A stretch of DNA of 33,600 nt from Bacteroidaceae bacterium (GCA_017940185.1 JAGAZE010000048.1:1-33600), one strand, 5' to 3'. Counted from the stretch's first letter, positions 16,247 to 25,073 are shown. A program made the numbers and translations. Notes: generated from the letters alone by a model not told the origin.

Positions 16247-19200
16247 TCAGAACCCTTCGAGTTCGTAGTATTCGTCTTCCACCTCTATTTCTATGGGTGG
16301 CGGTGTCTTCTTGGTGTTGGCCGGTGTCTTGGCATTAGTGTTGGCAGGTGCCTTGGCGGTAGTGGCAGGCTTGATGTCTTCGGTGAAGATTACCTCAAAT
16401 TCCTCTTCTTCGAGCCGCTTTTTGTTTTGAGCGGTCGGTTCCTCTTCTATAATGGTGGTCTCCTCGTTGCTGATGTCGGGCACAGTGGTGGTGGGAGATT
16501 GTGTGTTGTTGACCGGCGGTTGTGTGTTGTTGGCTCTTGGTTGCGGTCGTTTGATGATGGTCTCCTCGTTGCCGATGTCGGACACTGTGGTAGTGGAAGG
16601 TTGTGTGTTGTTGACCGGTGTTTGTGTGTTGTTGGCTCTCGGTTGGGGTTGTACGCGGGTGGTCTCCTCTATCACGGTTCCTTCGTTGTTGTTTTCTTCT
16701 TCCTTTGTTGGCGGTTCTTCAATGGTGTAGACACCTTCTTCTTCCTCCTCCACTCCAGTGGGTTGCTCGGGCGTAGTGGGCTGTTGTTGTGTGGGTTGCT
16801 CGGGTACGGTGGTAGTGGTTTCCTCTTCTATTACCGTGTTGCCTTCTTCCACGATGGTATTCTCCTCTTCTACGACGGTGTTTTCTTCTTCCGCAGATGT
16901 TGTTTCCTCTTCTATCACGGTGGTATTTTCTTCTTCCATCACGTTTTCGCCCGTTTCTTCGTTTTCTTCTTCGTTGGCGGGTCGCGACGGCACCATGTCT
17001 TCTATGCTCTTTTCGTCGCCCAGTTCGGTAGGTTCGGTGAGCAGGTAGAGATTGGTGACCTTGATAGGTGCGAAGTGCTTGGCGTAGTATTTCTCATACT
17101 CTTCCAGCGTTACTGCGCTGTTGAGCAGTTGCAGGTTGTCTTCGCTGATGATGACGGCCTTGGTGTTGCGCAGCAGCGGGCGCATGGCTTTGTTGGCATG
17201 CAGTTGGGAAGCGTAGAGGTGTGCTTCGTCGAAGTTGCGGAAGCCGTTGATGCGCATGCGGCTTTCGTTGGGATATTGCTCTATGGTGATGTCGAAGTTG
17301 CGCACCATGTAGTTGGTGAAGTTGTTTTTCGCCATCTCGAAGAGCAGTTTGTTTTCGTTGAGCGAGTCGGCATTGTATACGAGCAGGAATGCGAAGTTGG
17401 TGTTGCGTTCGGCTGTGAGTGTGCGCTGCTGTGTGGAGTCTGTCTGTTGCAGCACTTCTGTTCGCAGATCCCACATGTCGTCGAGTGCAAACTGTCCGCC
17501 ATACACTCTTCGTCCGGCGTTGATGCCATTGATAATCATTCCCGCCATTTCGCTGATGCGGCTGCCGCTGTAGTTGCTCACCACCTTCTCGAGGTCGGCC
17601 TTGCATGCGCCCAAATCGCCTTGGTTGAGTTTGGTGAGTCCGCCGATGAAGAGGAACTTGTCGCGGTTGGCGCCGAGTGGGAATCGTTCTTCCGACAGGC
17701 GCGCATTGCTTATCACTTCGCCGTAGCGTCCGGCCTTGAAGGCGGTGTAGGTGGCGGTGTAGAGCGAGTCTTCTATGTGTGTGCCGAAGAGTGAGTTGGT
17801 GCGGTAGTATGGGTCGCTGAGCAGTATGGTCCACGCGCTGTCGGGGTATTTGGCTTTGAGCAGGTCTACATAGGTTTGTGCCCTGTCGTGTTGGTCAAGT
17901 CGTGAGTAGAGCAGGAAAAGGTGGTAGTACACGTCGTCCATCTTCTCGTAGCGTTGTCCGTATTGGTCTTCGAGTCGTGTGAAGTGCTCTTGGCTCAGCG
18001 GCAGGTGGTTGAGTTTGTCTTTGAAGATGATGCCTGCCTGGTGCAGGCTTGCCATGATGATGGCATCGCTGGCAGCCATTTGCTCGGGGGTGAAAGGTAT
18101 CTGTTTGAGGTAGTATTCCCTCTTGTGCGGGTCATTTTGTGCGCTGTCTGTTATCTGCTTTAGCGAGTCGGCCACAGCTTCGGCCCGACTGATGGAGTCG
18201 CGCTGCTCGGGTGTGAGCTCGTCGTCGGGCGTGTTGAACTGTCCTACCACTGTCTTGTTCACGCGTCGCCAGTTGTCCACGTTCTCGCGCTTTCCCCACA
18301 GTTGCTCAAATGTTGCCTTTCCCTGCGCCACAGCCATGGGGTTGTAGAAGTACCACGTGCCGCTCTGCTGATTGGGGGGCGTGGGCGGTTTGGGTCCGGT
18401 GTTGTCTACTCCTGTTCCTCCATTCTGCTGCTGCTGTTGTGCTGCTTCTTGCTCCTGCTGTGCGCGTCGCTCTTCGCGTTCCTTCTTTTTGAGTGCTTCT
18501 ATCACTCTGTCGATAGCTGCATTGCGGTCGGCCTCGTCCATGGCGGCGAGTTGCTGCAGCGAGTCTTGCAGGTGGATGGCTTCGGTGTAGGGCACCAGTT
18601 CGTCGAGCACCACAGAGCGTCGCGACAGTTCCTCGTAGTCGGGTCGTTCGCGGTCGAGCATGCCTATGGCGCTGTTGTAGCAGCGTCGGGCGTCGCTGAA
18701 CTTATTCTGCTGCCAATAGATGTCGCCCAGTCGCAGCAGCAGCACACCACGTTCTATACCCGAGCGTGTTGCCTTCTCGTTGCCTTTCTCGTAGGCGCGG
18801 ATGGCATTGGCGGTGTCCTGCTGGTTGAGATAGATGTTGCCCATGGCGTAGTACACCTGGTCGAGATAGTCCTTGTTGTTGTCGGACAGTGCCATGCGTT
18901 TCAGCCGGCTTATCATCGTCTTCTCATTGCGGTGCGACATCACTTCCGTCATTGCGATGCGCGCATTGAACTCCAGTTCGTAGGGTGGGTTTTGTCGTAT
19001 CACGCTTCGGTAGGCGCGGTAGGCTTCGTCGCGCTTGCCGAGGCGTGTGTAGAGTTGTCCGAGCAGGAAATATTCGCGTGCTTTCTGCTTCTTGCGCATT
19101 TCCTGCTTTATCACTTTGTGCAGGTAGGGCACAGCCTGTGCATAGTCGCCGGTGTGCAGATAGTAGTCGGTGAGGGTGAGGTTCCACTCTTTCTGTGCAC

Positions 19201-19822
19201 CCCAGTGCATGGAGTCGCGCTGATAGTTGCGTATCACGTCTTCGGCATCGTAGAGCCAGTCTTGCTCTATGTAGCATTTGGCGAGCCACGCGCGTGCCTT
19301 GCCCCAGATGGCGGGTTGCCCCTGATAGAGACGACTCATGTAGGAGAAGGTGGCAGCGGCCTCGTCAAAGTCGCCTTTGTGAAACTGTGAGCGCCCCATC
19401 AGCATCCAGGCTTTCCACAGGAAGGGGTTGTATTCCCGTCGACTGAGCCACTCCAGATCTTTCTCTGTCTTCTTTCGGCTTTTCTTCCACTCGGGGCGTC
19501 GCTTGATGCTGTGTCGCTGTATGGCCTTCTTGCTCTTCTCTATAGCACGGTCGAAGTGCCCTTTGCCCAAGTCGCGGCTTCCCTTGTTGGCCACGGTGTA
19601 GAGCGGCAGCAGCTCGGTGTAGTTGTCTTTGTTGCCGTTTTCCTTTTCCAGCGAGCCGTCGATGTAGGCCAGCGAGCCGTTGTAGTAGGTGTTGTAGCGC
19701 GCGTTGAACGCCTGCCACCATCGGTTGGTGGCAGTGTTCTTCTGCGTGGAGCAGCCCGCAACGATGAGCAATACGCTCACCATGGCGGCGGAGAGGATAT
19801 GTCGGAATGGCGGAACTCTCAC
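16247..19822 (-). CDS. porW: PorW/SprE-like TPR lipoprotein (type IX secretion component)
   Basis: A lipoprotein of 1191 residues with lipobox LLIVAGC (C24). The segment after the Cys (TATNRWWQAFNARYNTYYNG, then SLEKENGNKDNYTELLPLY and REYNPFLWKAWML) reads like the conserved start of PorW/SprE, a periplasmic TPR lipoprotein that supports the type IX secretion machine. TPR-like helical repeats fill about residues 130-440. A Glu/Gln/Ala linker (EEREERR... QQQQQ) and a second helical region to about 950 follow. The last 240 residues are low-complexity Glu/Thr/Asn-rich, with two 34-residue tandem copies. Genes of this family also occur in Bacteroidales without obvious type IX secretion, so activity here is inferred. 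It starts 33 bp after the 130-residue gene. Confidence 0.8.
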   Translation of the reverse strand: MRVPPFRHILSAAMVSVLLIVAGCSTQKNTATNRWWQAFNARYNTYYNGSLAYIDGSLEKENGNKDNYTELLPLYTVANKGSRDLGKGHFDRAIEKSKKAIQRHSIKRRPEWKKSRKKTEKDLEWLSRREYNPFLWKAWMLMGRSQFHKGDFDEAAATFSYMSRLYQGQPAIWGKARAWLAKCYIEQDWLYDAEDVIRNYQRDSMHWGAQKEWNLTLTDYYLHTGDYAQAVPYLHKVIKQEMRKKQKAREYFLLGQLYTRLGKRDEAYRAYRSVIRQNPPYELEFNARIAMTEVMSHRNEKTMISRLKRMALSDNNKDYLDQVYYAMGNIYLNQQDTANAIRAYEKGNEKATRSGIERGVLLLRLGDIYWQQNKFSDARRCYNSAIGMLDRERPDYEELSRRSVVLDELVPYTEAIHLQDSLQQLAAMDEADRNAAIDRVIEALKKKEREERRAQQEQEAAQQQQQNGGTGVDNTGPKPPTPPNQQSGTWYFYNPMAVAQGKATFEQLWGKRENVDNWRRVNKTVVGQFNTPDDELTPEQRDSISRAEAVADSLKQITDSAQNDPHKREYYLKQIPFTPEQMAASDAIIMASLHQAGIIFKDKLNHLPLSQEHFTRLEDQYGQRYEKMDDVYYHLFLLYSRLDQHDRAQTYVDLLKAKYPDSAWTILLSDPYYRTNSLFGTHIEDSLYTATYTAFKAGRYGEVISNARLSEERFPLGANRDKFLFIGGLTKLNQGDLGACKADLEKVVSNYSGSRISEMAGMIINGINAGRRVYGGQFALDDMWDLRTEVLQQTDSTQQRTLTAERNTNFAFLLVYNADSLNENKLLFEMAKNNFTNYMVRNFDITIEQYPNESRMRINGFRNFDEAHLYASQLHANKAMRPLLRNTKAVIISEDNLQLLNSAVTLEEYEKYYAKHFAPIKVTNLYLLTEPTELGDEKSIEDMVPSRPANEEENEETGENVMEEENTTVIEEETTSAEEENTVVEEENTIVEEGNTVIEEETTTTVPEQPTQQQPTTPEQPTGVEEEEEGVYTIEEPPTKEEENNNEGTVIEETTRVQPQPRANNTQTPVNNTQPSTTTVSDIGNEETIIKRPQPRANNTQPPVNNTQSPTTTVPDISNEETTIIEEEPTAQNKKRLEEEEFEVIFTEDIKPATTAKAPANTNAKTPANTKKTPPPIEIEVEDEYYELEGF
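16458..16661 (-). repeat. Two tandem 102-bp repeats in the tail of the PorW-like gene
   Basis: Units 16458-16559 and 16560-16661 encode 34-residue copies built on PRANNTQ-PVNNTQ-TTTV-DI-NEET. The two differ at several third-codon positions, so the duplication is not recent. The period is a multiple of three and keeps the frame. Confidence 0.8.
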
Positions 19823-19855
19823 ACTACTATAACTATAAACGGTGCTGTTTATTGC

Positions 19856-20248
19856 CTAATCGGTTAGGAAAAACACCAGTTCTTCCTTCAGCTGGTCGGG
19901 AGGCTGTATGTGTCGCATTCTGAGGCTGTTGAGCCATTGTGGCACCTCTTCGGGTTGCATGGTGTGCAGCACGTGTGCAAAGTCGTCGGCCTCTTCGTCG
20001 GTGTAGGCGTGCGAAGGGCGCTCGCGATAGGCATCGAGCTCTTCGTCGTCGAAGTAGTCGATGGGCGTAGTGTCGTCGGTGTCATCGCATTCGTTGTGGC
20101 ACTGTGTGGGCAGCAGTCCGCACGAGGCGCAGTCGGTGTCGCTGTCTGTCGCCGTGGGGGTGCCCGATGCGGGTTGGCGGAAGGAGTAGCGTCCGATGAG
20201 GAAGGTGCCGAGGGCGATGAGAACGAGTGTGATGGCGAGGGGTAGCAT
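19856..20248 (-). CDS. Membrane-anchored small acidic protein with a four-Cys motif
   Basis: This protein of 130 residues has an unknown function. Residues 2-19 are one hydrophobic helix without a cleavage site, so it is probably an inner-membrane anchor. A C-x2-C-x6-C-x3-C cluster (C40, C43, C50, C54) follows in a Thr/Asp-rich segment and could bind a metal or form disulfides. The C-terminal half (DYFDDEELDAYRER, then EEADDFAHVLHTMQPEEVPQWLNSL) is acidic and looks helical. It lies 37 bp below aroA and 33 bp above the PorW-like gene in the same direction, so they are probably cotranscribed. The start ATG at 20248 gives the membrane helix immediately. Confidence 0.75.
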   Translation of the reverse strand: MLPLAITLVLIALGTFLIGRYSFRQPASGTPTATDSDTDCASCGLLPTQCHNECDDTDDTTPIDYFDDEELDAYRERPSHAYTDEEADDFAHVLHTMQPEEVPQWLNSLRMRHIQPPDQLKEELVFFLTD

Positions 20249-20285
20249 GATGTGTGGTGATAAAGGGTAGGGGAGCGGGTGTATG

Positions 20286-21596
20286 TCAGTCGTTGAGTGG
20301 TGTGATGGTGAATCCTGCCTTCTGCAGGTCGGTCCAGAACTGTGGGTACGACTTCTCTACCACCTGCGGACTGTCGATGACGATGCTGCCCAATGTGATG
20401 GCTGCCGGTGCGAAGGCCATGGCCATGCGGTGGTCGTCGTAGGTGTTGATGGTGGGGTGCGTTTCGGCGGTGCATCGCTCACCTTCCCATAGCAGACAGC
20501 CATCGGCATCCTCTCGCACCACGAAGCCCAGTTTGCGCATCTCGGTGAGCAGTGCTGCCAACCGGTTGCTTTCCTTGTAGCGCAGCGAACCCAGTCCTGT
20601 GAAGTGGAAACTGATGCCCTTCATGCAGCACATCACTACGAAGGTGGGTGCCAAGTCGGGCTGATTGATGAAGTGGAAGCTGAGCTGCTGCATGTGTGTG
20701 GGCACACAGTGTAGCTGCAGTGGTGTGAGATGAGTGTCGACGGGGGGCATAAACCGGCTCTTCACTCCCACCAACGACGAGAGGTGTCGCACTGTGGCAT
20801 CGCCCTGACGCGAACCGTCGTTGAGTCCGTAGAGTGTGAGGCGTGTATCGGGTTGGCTGTATAGTGCCACTATCTCGTACCAGTAGGAGGCAGCGCTCCA
20901 GTCGCTCTCTATCCACATGCGCTGTTGGCTGTTGAAGTGCTCCTCCGATAGGGGTGCCAGCAGCGTGGACGGTGTCTGTGTGCCATAGCGCGGTTCTACA
21001 CGGATGGTGTCTACTGCCGTCCATCCCGCCTGGGCACCATAGTCGTTCATGAGCGACAGGGTGAGGTCGATATACGAGCGTGAGATGATGGGACCCTCTA
21101 TGCGTAGGGTAAGTCCTTCGTCGAAGAGCGGCGCCACCATGAGTACAGCCGAGATGAACTGCGAGCTGACATTGCCTGGCATATGTGCCTCGCCCCCTTG
21201 CAGGCGCCGGCCGCGCACGCACAATGGCGGAAAACCTTGGCGGTCGAGGTACTCGATGTCGGCACCCAGACTGCGCAATGCTTCTACCAGCTGACCGATG
21301 GGACGGTCGTACATGCGTGCATTGCCCGTGAGCATGTGTGCCTCGCCTTCCGTGGCGGCATAGTAGGCGGTGAGAAAACGCATGGCAGTGCCCGATCCGT
21401 GGATGTTGACCTCGTCGCCACCCGACAACAAGGCATGAAAGAGCACCTCCGTGTCGTCGGCAATATGCGGCGGCTGAACGGGCAAAGGCTGACCAATCAT
21501 GCGCTGAAGCAGCAACACACGGTTGTAGATGCTCTTGCTGGGAGGCAGACTGACGGTGGCATTGAGATGGGAAGGGGCTTCAACAAGATATTTCAT
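20286..21596 (-). CDS. aroA: 3-phosphoshikimate 1-carboxyvinyltransferase (EPSP synthase)
   Basis: Catalyses the sixth step of the shikimate pathway, transferring enolpyruvate from PEP to shikimate 3-phosphate. I start at the ATG at 21596 (436 residues, MKYLVEAPSHLNAT), which fits the family N-terminus; upstream codons add 37 unrelated residues. Substrate-binding LPPSKSIYNR (K21, S22, R26) stands for the usual LPGSKS-x-x-NR; GSGTAMR (67-73) is the PEP-binding motif (usually GNAGTAMR). RYKESNR and NTYDDHRMAM lie in the C-terminal half. The P for G in LPPSKS and GSGT for NAGT are family variants also seen in Bacteroidetes. It has a consensus promoter at 21721-21752 and leads the minus-strand run to thiL and the alpha-galactosidase. 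Confidence 0.94.
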   Translation of the reverse strand: MKYLVEAPSHLNATVSLPPSKSIYNRVLLLQRMIGQPLPVQPPHIADDTEVLFHALLSGGDEVNIHGSGTAMRFLTAYYAATEGEAHMLTGNARMYDRPIGQLVEALRSLGADIEYLDRQGFPPLCVRGRRLQGGEAHMPGNVSSQFISAVLMVAPLFDEGLTLRIEGPIISRSYIDLTLSLMNDYGAQAGWTAVDTIRVEPRYGTQTPSTLLAPLSEEHFNSQQRMWIESDWSAASYWYEIVALYSQPDTRLTLYGLNDGSRQGDATVRHLSSLVGVKSRFMPPVDTHLTPLQLHCVPTHMQQLSFHFINQPDLAPTFVVMCCMKGISFHFTGLGSLRYKESNRLAALLTEMRKLGFVVREDADGCLLWEGERCTAETHPTINTYDDHRMAMAFAPAAITLGSIVIDSPQVVEKSYPQFWTDLQKAGFTITPLND

Positions 21597-21720
21597 AATA
21601 AGAATTGTGCTGTGATGAGATACGTTTGTAGTGATGTTATCTAACGGGCAACTGTCGTGCCAACAAGGCGCACTAACCTTGGCAACAGGCTGCGACGCCA
21701 CGCACAAGCTAACACTGAGA

Positions 21721-21752
21721 CAAAGATATGCGTTTTTCTTGCTATCGACAAA
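21721..21752 (-). promoter_or_regulatory. Bacteroidetes promoter of aroA
   Basis: On the minus strand TTTG (21749-21752), 20-nt spacer, TATCTTTG (21721-21728): a full consensus match. The leader to the aroA ATG would be about 118 nt. It is the only clear promoter seen for the minus-strand genes from aroA to the alpha-galactosidase. Confidence 0.85.
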
Positions 21753-21793
21753 AGTATTGACAAGAAAAATGCGCCGATATGGGAAACATTGCC

Positions 21794-21801
21794 TACATTT
21801 G
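21794..21801 (+). promoter_or_regulatory. -7 box of the ROK kinase gene
   Basis: TACATTTG on the plus strand, 78 nt before the kinase ATG and divergent from the aroA promoter about 42 bp away. No TTTG box is seen at 19-21 nt upstream. Confidence 0.55.
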
Positions 21802-21879
21802 TGGCATCATCATTCCGATTGACATCCACGTAGGGATTGCCACTACTGGCAACAACCCCACTTCAAGTTACCTACCTGT

Positions 21880-22842
21880 ATGAAAAACGTAATAGGACTA
21901 GACCTCGGCGGCACCAACTCAGTGTTTGGTATCGTCGACAGTCGTGGTGCCATTCGTGCCACCACAGCCATCAAGACGCAAGGATATGCCACCGCTGAGC
22001 AGTATGTAGATGCAGCTGTGGCAGCCCTGCAAGTGATTATTGAGCAAGAGGGCGGCATCGGCAATATCGCCGCCATGGGAATAGGAGCCCCCAACGGCAA
22101 CTACTACACGGGCAGCATAGAGTTTGCGCCCAATCTGGCGTGGGCTCACGAGGGAGTGGTGCCGCTGGCAGAGATGTTCAGCACCCAACTGGGCATTCCC
22201 GTAGCGCTCACCAACGATGCCAATGCCGCTGCCATAGGCGAGATGACCTACGGCGTGGCGCGTGGCATGAAAAACTTTATTGTCATCACGCTCGGCACGG
22301 GCGTGGGGTCGGGCATTGTAGTCAACGGGCAACTGGTGTATGGCTGCGATGGTTTTGCCGGCGAGCTGGGACATGCCATAGTAGTGCCCGATGGCCGTGA
22401 GTGTGGTTGCGGACGCCGCGGCTGTCTGGAGGCCTATTGCTCGGCAACGGGCGTGGCACGCACAGCACGCGAAATGCTGGCCAATACCACACAACCCTCG
22501 CTGCTACGCCAACTCGATGCCGGCAGCATCACCTCGCTCGACGTGTCGAAGGCGGCTGAGCAGGGCGACCGGCTGGCGCTCGACATCTATGCCTTCACAG
22601 GCAAACTGCTCGGCGAGGCATGTGCCAACTTCACCACTTTCTGCTCGCCCGAAGCCTACATCTTCTTCGGCGGACTCACCAAGGCGGGCGACCTCATCAT
22701 GCGCCCCATACGGGAAGCCTACGAGGCCAGCGTGCTGCGCATCTTCAAGGGGAAGGCAAAGATGCTGGTGAGCGGACTCGACGGTGCATCGGCTGCGGTG
22801 CTCGGTGCATCGGCCATCGGATGGGAAATAACCAACCGATAG
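21880..22842 (+). CDS. ROK-family sugar kinase (probable glucokinase)
   Basis: This protein of 320 residues is a full-length ROK protein without the DNA-binding domain of ROK repressors, hence a kinase. DLGGT (8-12) is the phosphate-binding loop, LTNDANAA (110-117) contains the catalytic base D113, and LGTGVGSGIVVNG is the second phosphate loop. GELGH (161-165) with H165, C175, C177 and C182 (CGCGRRGCLE) is the zinc site typical of ROK kinases. It should phosphorylate glucose or another hexose such as mannose or fructose with ATP in the cytoplasm; the sugar cannot be told from sequence. It is the only gene on its strand here and ends in a hairpin terminator. Confidence 0.92.
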   Translation: MKNVIGLDLGGTNSVFGIVDSRGAIRATTAIKTQGYATAEQYVDAAVAALQVIIEQEGGIGNIAAMGIGAPNGNYYTGSIEFAPNLAWAHEGVVPLAEMFSTQLGIPVALTNDANAAAIGEMTYGVARGMKNFIVITLGTGVGSGIVVNGQLVYGCDGFAGELGHAIVVPDGRECGCGRRGCLEAYCSATGVARTAREMLANTTQPSLLRQLDAGSITSLDVSKAAEQGDRLALDIYAFTGKLLGEACANFTTFCSPEAYIFFGGLTKAGDLIMRPIREAYEASVLRIFKGKAKMLVSGLDGASAAVLGASAIGWEITNR

Positions 22843-22885
22843 CCTCCGCGCAGCGCACGGCAAGGCGCTAAAGTGCGACAAAACA

Positions 22886-22942
22886 ACACCCCCGTCACCT
22901 TATCCGACAGCGCGGAGCAGGTGATGGGGGTGTGCTTGTTTT
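22886..22942 (+). terminator. 15-bp terminator hairpin after the ROK kinase
   Basis: ACACCCCCGTCACCT (22886-22900) pairs with AGGTGATGGGGGTGT (22919-22933), all pairs but one being Watson-Crick, followed by GCTTGTTTTG. It lies between convergent genes and could serve both directions. Confidence 0.8.
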
Positions 22943-22943
22943 G

Positions 22944-23005
22944 CAAAATCGACGATTTTGGTCACCAATGTCTTCGATTTTGGTCAGCAATTTCGTCGAT
23001 ATTGC
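22944..23005. repeat. 22-nt tandem repeat and palindrome between convergent genes
   Basis: CAAAATCGACGATTTTG (22944-22960) is a palindrome around one base. From its right half starts a 22-nt direct repeat: units at 22953-22974 and 22975-22996, sharing CGATTTTGGTCA, with a partial third at 22997-23005. It lies in the 220-bp gap between the ROK kinase and the TPR gene. No spacers are present, so it is not CRISPR. Confidence 0.6.
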
Positions 23006-23063
23006 TTTTTCGTTGGGTTGCTATTGGCGGCGTAGTGTGTAGCCATAGTGTCAGCAGCGGGGC

Positions 23064-25022
23064 TCATTCTTTTATGGTCTTCATCATGCTGTAGGCTTGA
23101 TGGAGCCCAAGTTGTCCGGCGCGGCTGAGGTCGTTGCGTGCTGCTGTGGTGTTGGCCAGCTGCTTGTGGCACAATGCGCGGTTGTAGTAGGCTTCGGCTA
23201 TGATGTCGTTATGTTGCAGTGCCTGTGTGAAGCTGGTTGTCGCCTCCTCATATTTTCCCTGCTGCATGAGCAGGCATCCTATGTTGTAGTGCAGGAAGGG
23301 GCTATCTGGCGCCAAGGTGAGCGCACGTCTTAATTCTGACAGTGGTTGCAACAATTGCAGTTGCTGCTGTTGGGTGCTGGTTTGCGCGTTGGTTTTGTCG
23401 CGTTGCAGCAGGCATGTTGCGTGGTGCCACCATGCCAGTGCCGATGTGCTGTCGGTTTGCAAGAAAGCGTCAAGGTCGGTGAGGGCACTGGTGTAGTCTT
23501 GCACGTCGGCATGTAGTATGGCGCGTTGCATGCGCATCGCTTGTGTGTCGGTCGAAGGTGTGTTGTTGAGCGAGTCGAGCAGTGTGAGTAGCAGGTTTGC
23601 AGCGTTGGCGTCAAGGGGTGGCGCATTGCATCCCACGCAGAGTGTACGTCGAGGGTGGTGTGCCTGATTATAGTTCTCCACGATGGGTTCGAAGGCGGCC
23701 GATGCTGTCAGGTTGTTGCTGTAGGGTCGTGTGATGAGTGTGTAGAGGGGCATGGGTTGTGCATCGGTGGGCCGGTCTTGCACGCGTCCGCGATAGGTGT
23801 TGGCATATTCCAACTCTACCACTGGCTCGTCTTCCACCACTATCTGGTCGTATTTCGACAGGTCTATCTCGTTTTTCTTTCTTGTCTGCCGGCGCTGTGC
23901 CGCTGTCCACCGTGGTTGCACGCCGCTGAAGTGCTTGTTGAGCTGAGCGTGCAGTATTCGTGCCTCGTCGGCAGCAGCCAGTTGTGTCATGCCCAATGCG
24001 CGGTAGCATTCCGCTCGGTTGTGCAGTCCCACCCAGAAGTTGGGGAAGGCACGTATCACGCGTGAGTAGTCGTCGATGGCGCGGCGCAGGTTGCCTATGC
24101 GCTGTAGCAGTGTGGCACGGTTGTAGATGGCTATGTAGTTTTCGGGTTCACGCGAGATGATGAAGTCGAAGTCGTCGACGGCGCGGTTGTAGTCGCCCAC
24201 CTGCACGCGCAGCAGTCCGCGGTTGAAGTGTGCCAAGAAGTTGGTGCTGTCGAGGTCGATGGTTCTGTCGTAGTCGTCCATGGCGCCTCGCAGGTTGTTG
24301 AGATTGAGCCGTGCCAGTGCTCGGTTCACGTAGTTTCCCACGTTGGTGGGCTGCAGATGTATGGCTTGCGACAGTTGTTCGTCGGCCTCTTTCCATTGTG
24401 CCCTCGACAGACTGATGGCTGCGCGTATCTTCCATGCCTGCAGGTTGTAGGGGTCGAGTTGCAGGCTGCGGTCGAGTTGTTCGGCTCCTGCCGTGGTGTC
24501 GCCCTGTTGCATGGCAATCTCTGCGCGTATGGCATAGGCCGGGGCGAAAGTGTTCCAGCGGGCAATGATGGTGTCGAGGTCAAGCGAGGCTTGGGCGTAG
24601 TCTTTCAGTTCCACGCGGCACAGCGTGCGGTTGAACCACATGTTCTGCTCTCCTGGCTCCATGCGCAGTGCCACGTCGTAGTCGGCGATGGCCTTGTCGA
24701 AAAGATGCTGGCGTATGTAAGCCAATGCGCGCAACTCGTACATCTTCGAAACGTACGGGCATAGTTCAATGGCTCGTGAGCAATCATCAGCGGTACCGGC
24801 ATAATCGTCAAGGTTGAATTTGGCTATGGCGCGGTAGTACCAAGGCTCGTAGAGATAAGGCTTGGCTTCGGCTGCGCGGGTGAAATACTGTATGGCCAGT
24901 ATGTAGTCTTTGTAATACATTGCACTGCGCCCGTTGAGTATGACGTGCTGCACGTTGTATTGTGCGCTCCCGGCTAATGTGCCGAGGCAGAGCAACAACG
25001 TGAGCGTAAATCGTCGGAGCAT
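23064..25022 (-). CDS. Secreted or periplasmic TPR protein
   Basis: This protein of 652 residues has a signal peptide (1-21, ending GTLAGSAQ). Residues about 25-380 are roughly ten consecutive TPR units with the usual W/A/Y-G-A-F-A pattern, for example NVGNYVNRALARLNLNNL and FLAHFNRGLLRVQVGDY. A central charged linker (RRQTRKKNEIDLSKYDQIVVEDEP) follows, and a second block of TPRs runs from about 490 to 640. TPRs bind other proteins; no enzymatic domain is seen and the partner is unknown. It is last in the run SPOR-lipoprotein, ruvX, def, TPR, 51 bp after def. Confidence 0.88.
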   Translation of the reverse strand: MLRRFTLTLLLCLGTLAGSAQYNVQHVILNGRSAMYYKDYILAIQYFTRAAEAKPYLYEPWYYRAIAKFNLDDYAGTADDCSRAIELCPYVSKMYELRALAYIRQHLFDKAIADYDVALRMEPGEQNMWFNRTLCRVELKDYAQASLDLDTIIARWNTFAPAYAIRAEIAMQQGDTTAGAEQLDRSLQLDPYNLQAWKIRAAISLSRAQWKEADEQLSQAIHLQPTNVGNYVNRALARLNLNNLRGAMDDYDRTIDLDSTNFLAHFNRGLLRVQVGDYNRAVDDFDFIISREPENYIAIYNRATLLQRIGNLRRAIDDYSRVIRAFPNFWVGLHNRAECYRALGMTQLAAADEARILHAQLNKHFSGVQPRWTAAQRRQTRKKNEIDLSKYDQIVVEDEPVVELEYANTYRGRVQDRPTDAQPMPLYTLITRPYSNNLTASAAFEPIVENYNQAHHPRRTLCVGCNAPPLDANAANLLLTLLDSLNNTPSTDTQAMRMQRAILHADVQDYTSALTDLDAFLQTDSTSALAWWHHATCLLQRDKTNAQTSTQQQQLQLLQPLSELRRALTLAPDSPFLHYNIGCLLMQQGKYEEATTSFTQALQHNDIIAEAYYNRALCHKQLANTTAARNDLSRAGQLGLHQAYSMMKTIKE

Positions 25023-25073
25023 AAGCAGAAAGGGGCAGATGCGATGCGCAGACTACAGAATTATGGCGCGAGG

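Noticed and set aside
16427-17794. 455-codon plus-strand frame
   Set aside because: Antisense to the PorW-like gene; its composition mirrors the Glu/Thr tail, with no family resemblance.
18302-19390. 362-codon plus-strand frame
   Set aside because: Antisense to the TPR part of the PorW-like gene, with no start context or domain.
22944-23005. Small CRISPR array
   Set aside because: The repeats are directly tandem with no unique spacers, only two full units, and no cas genes.
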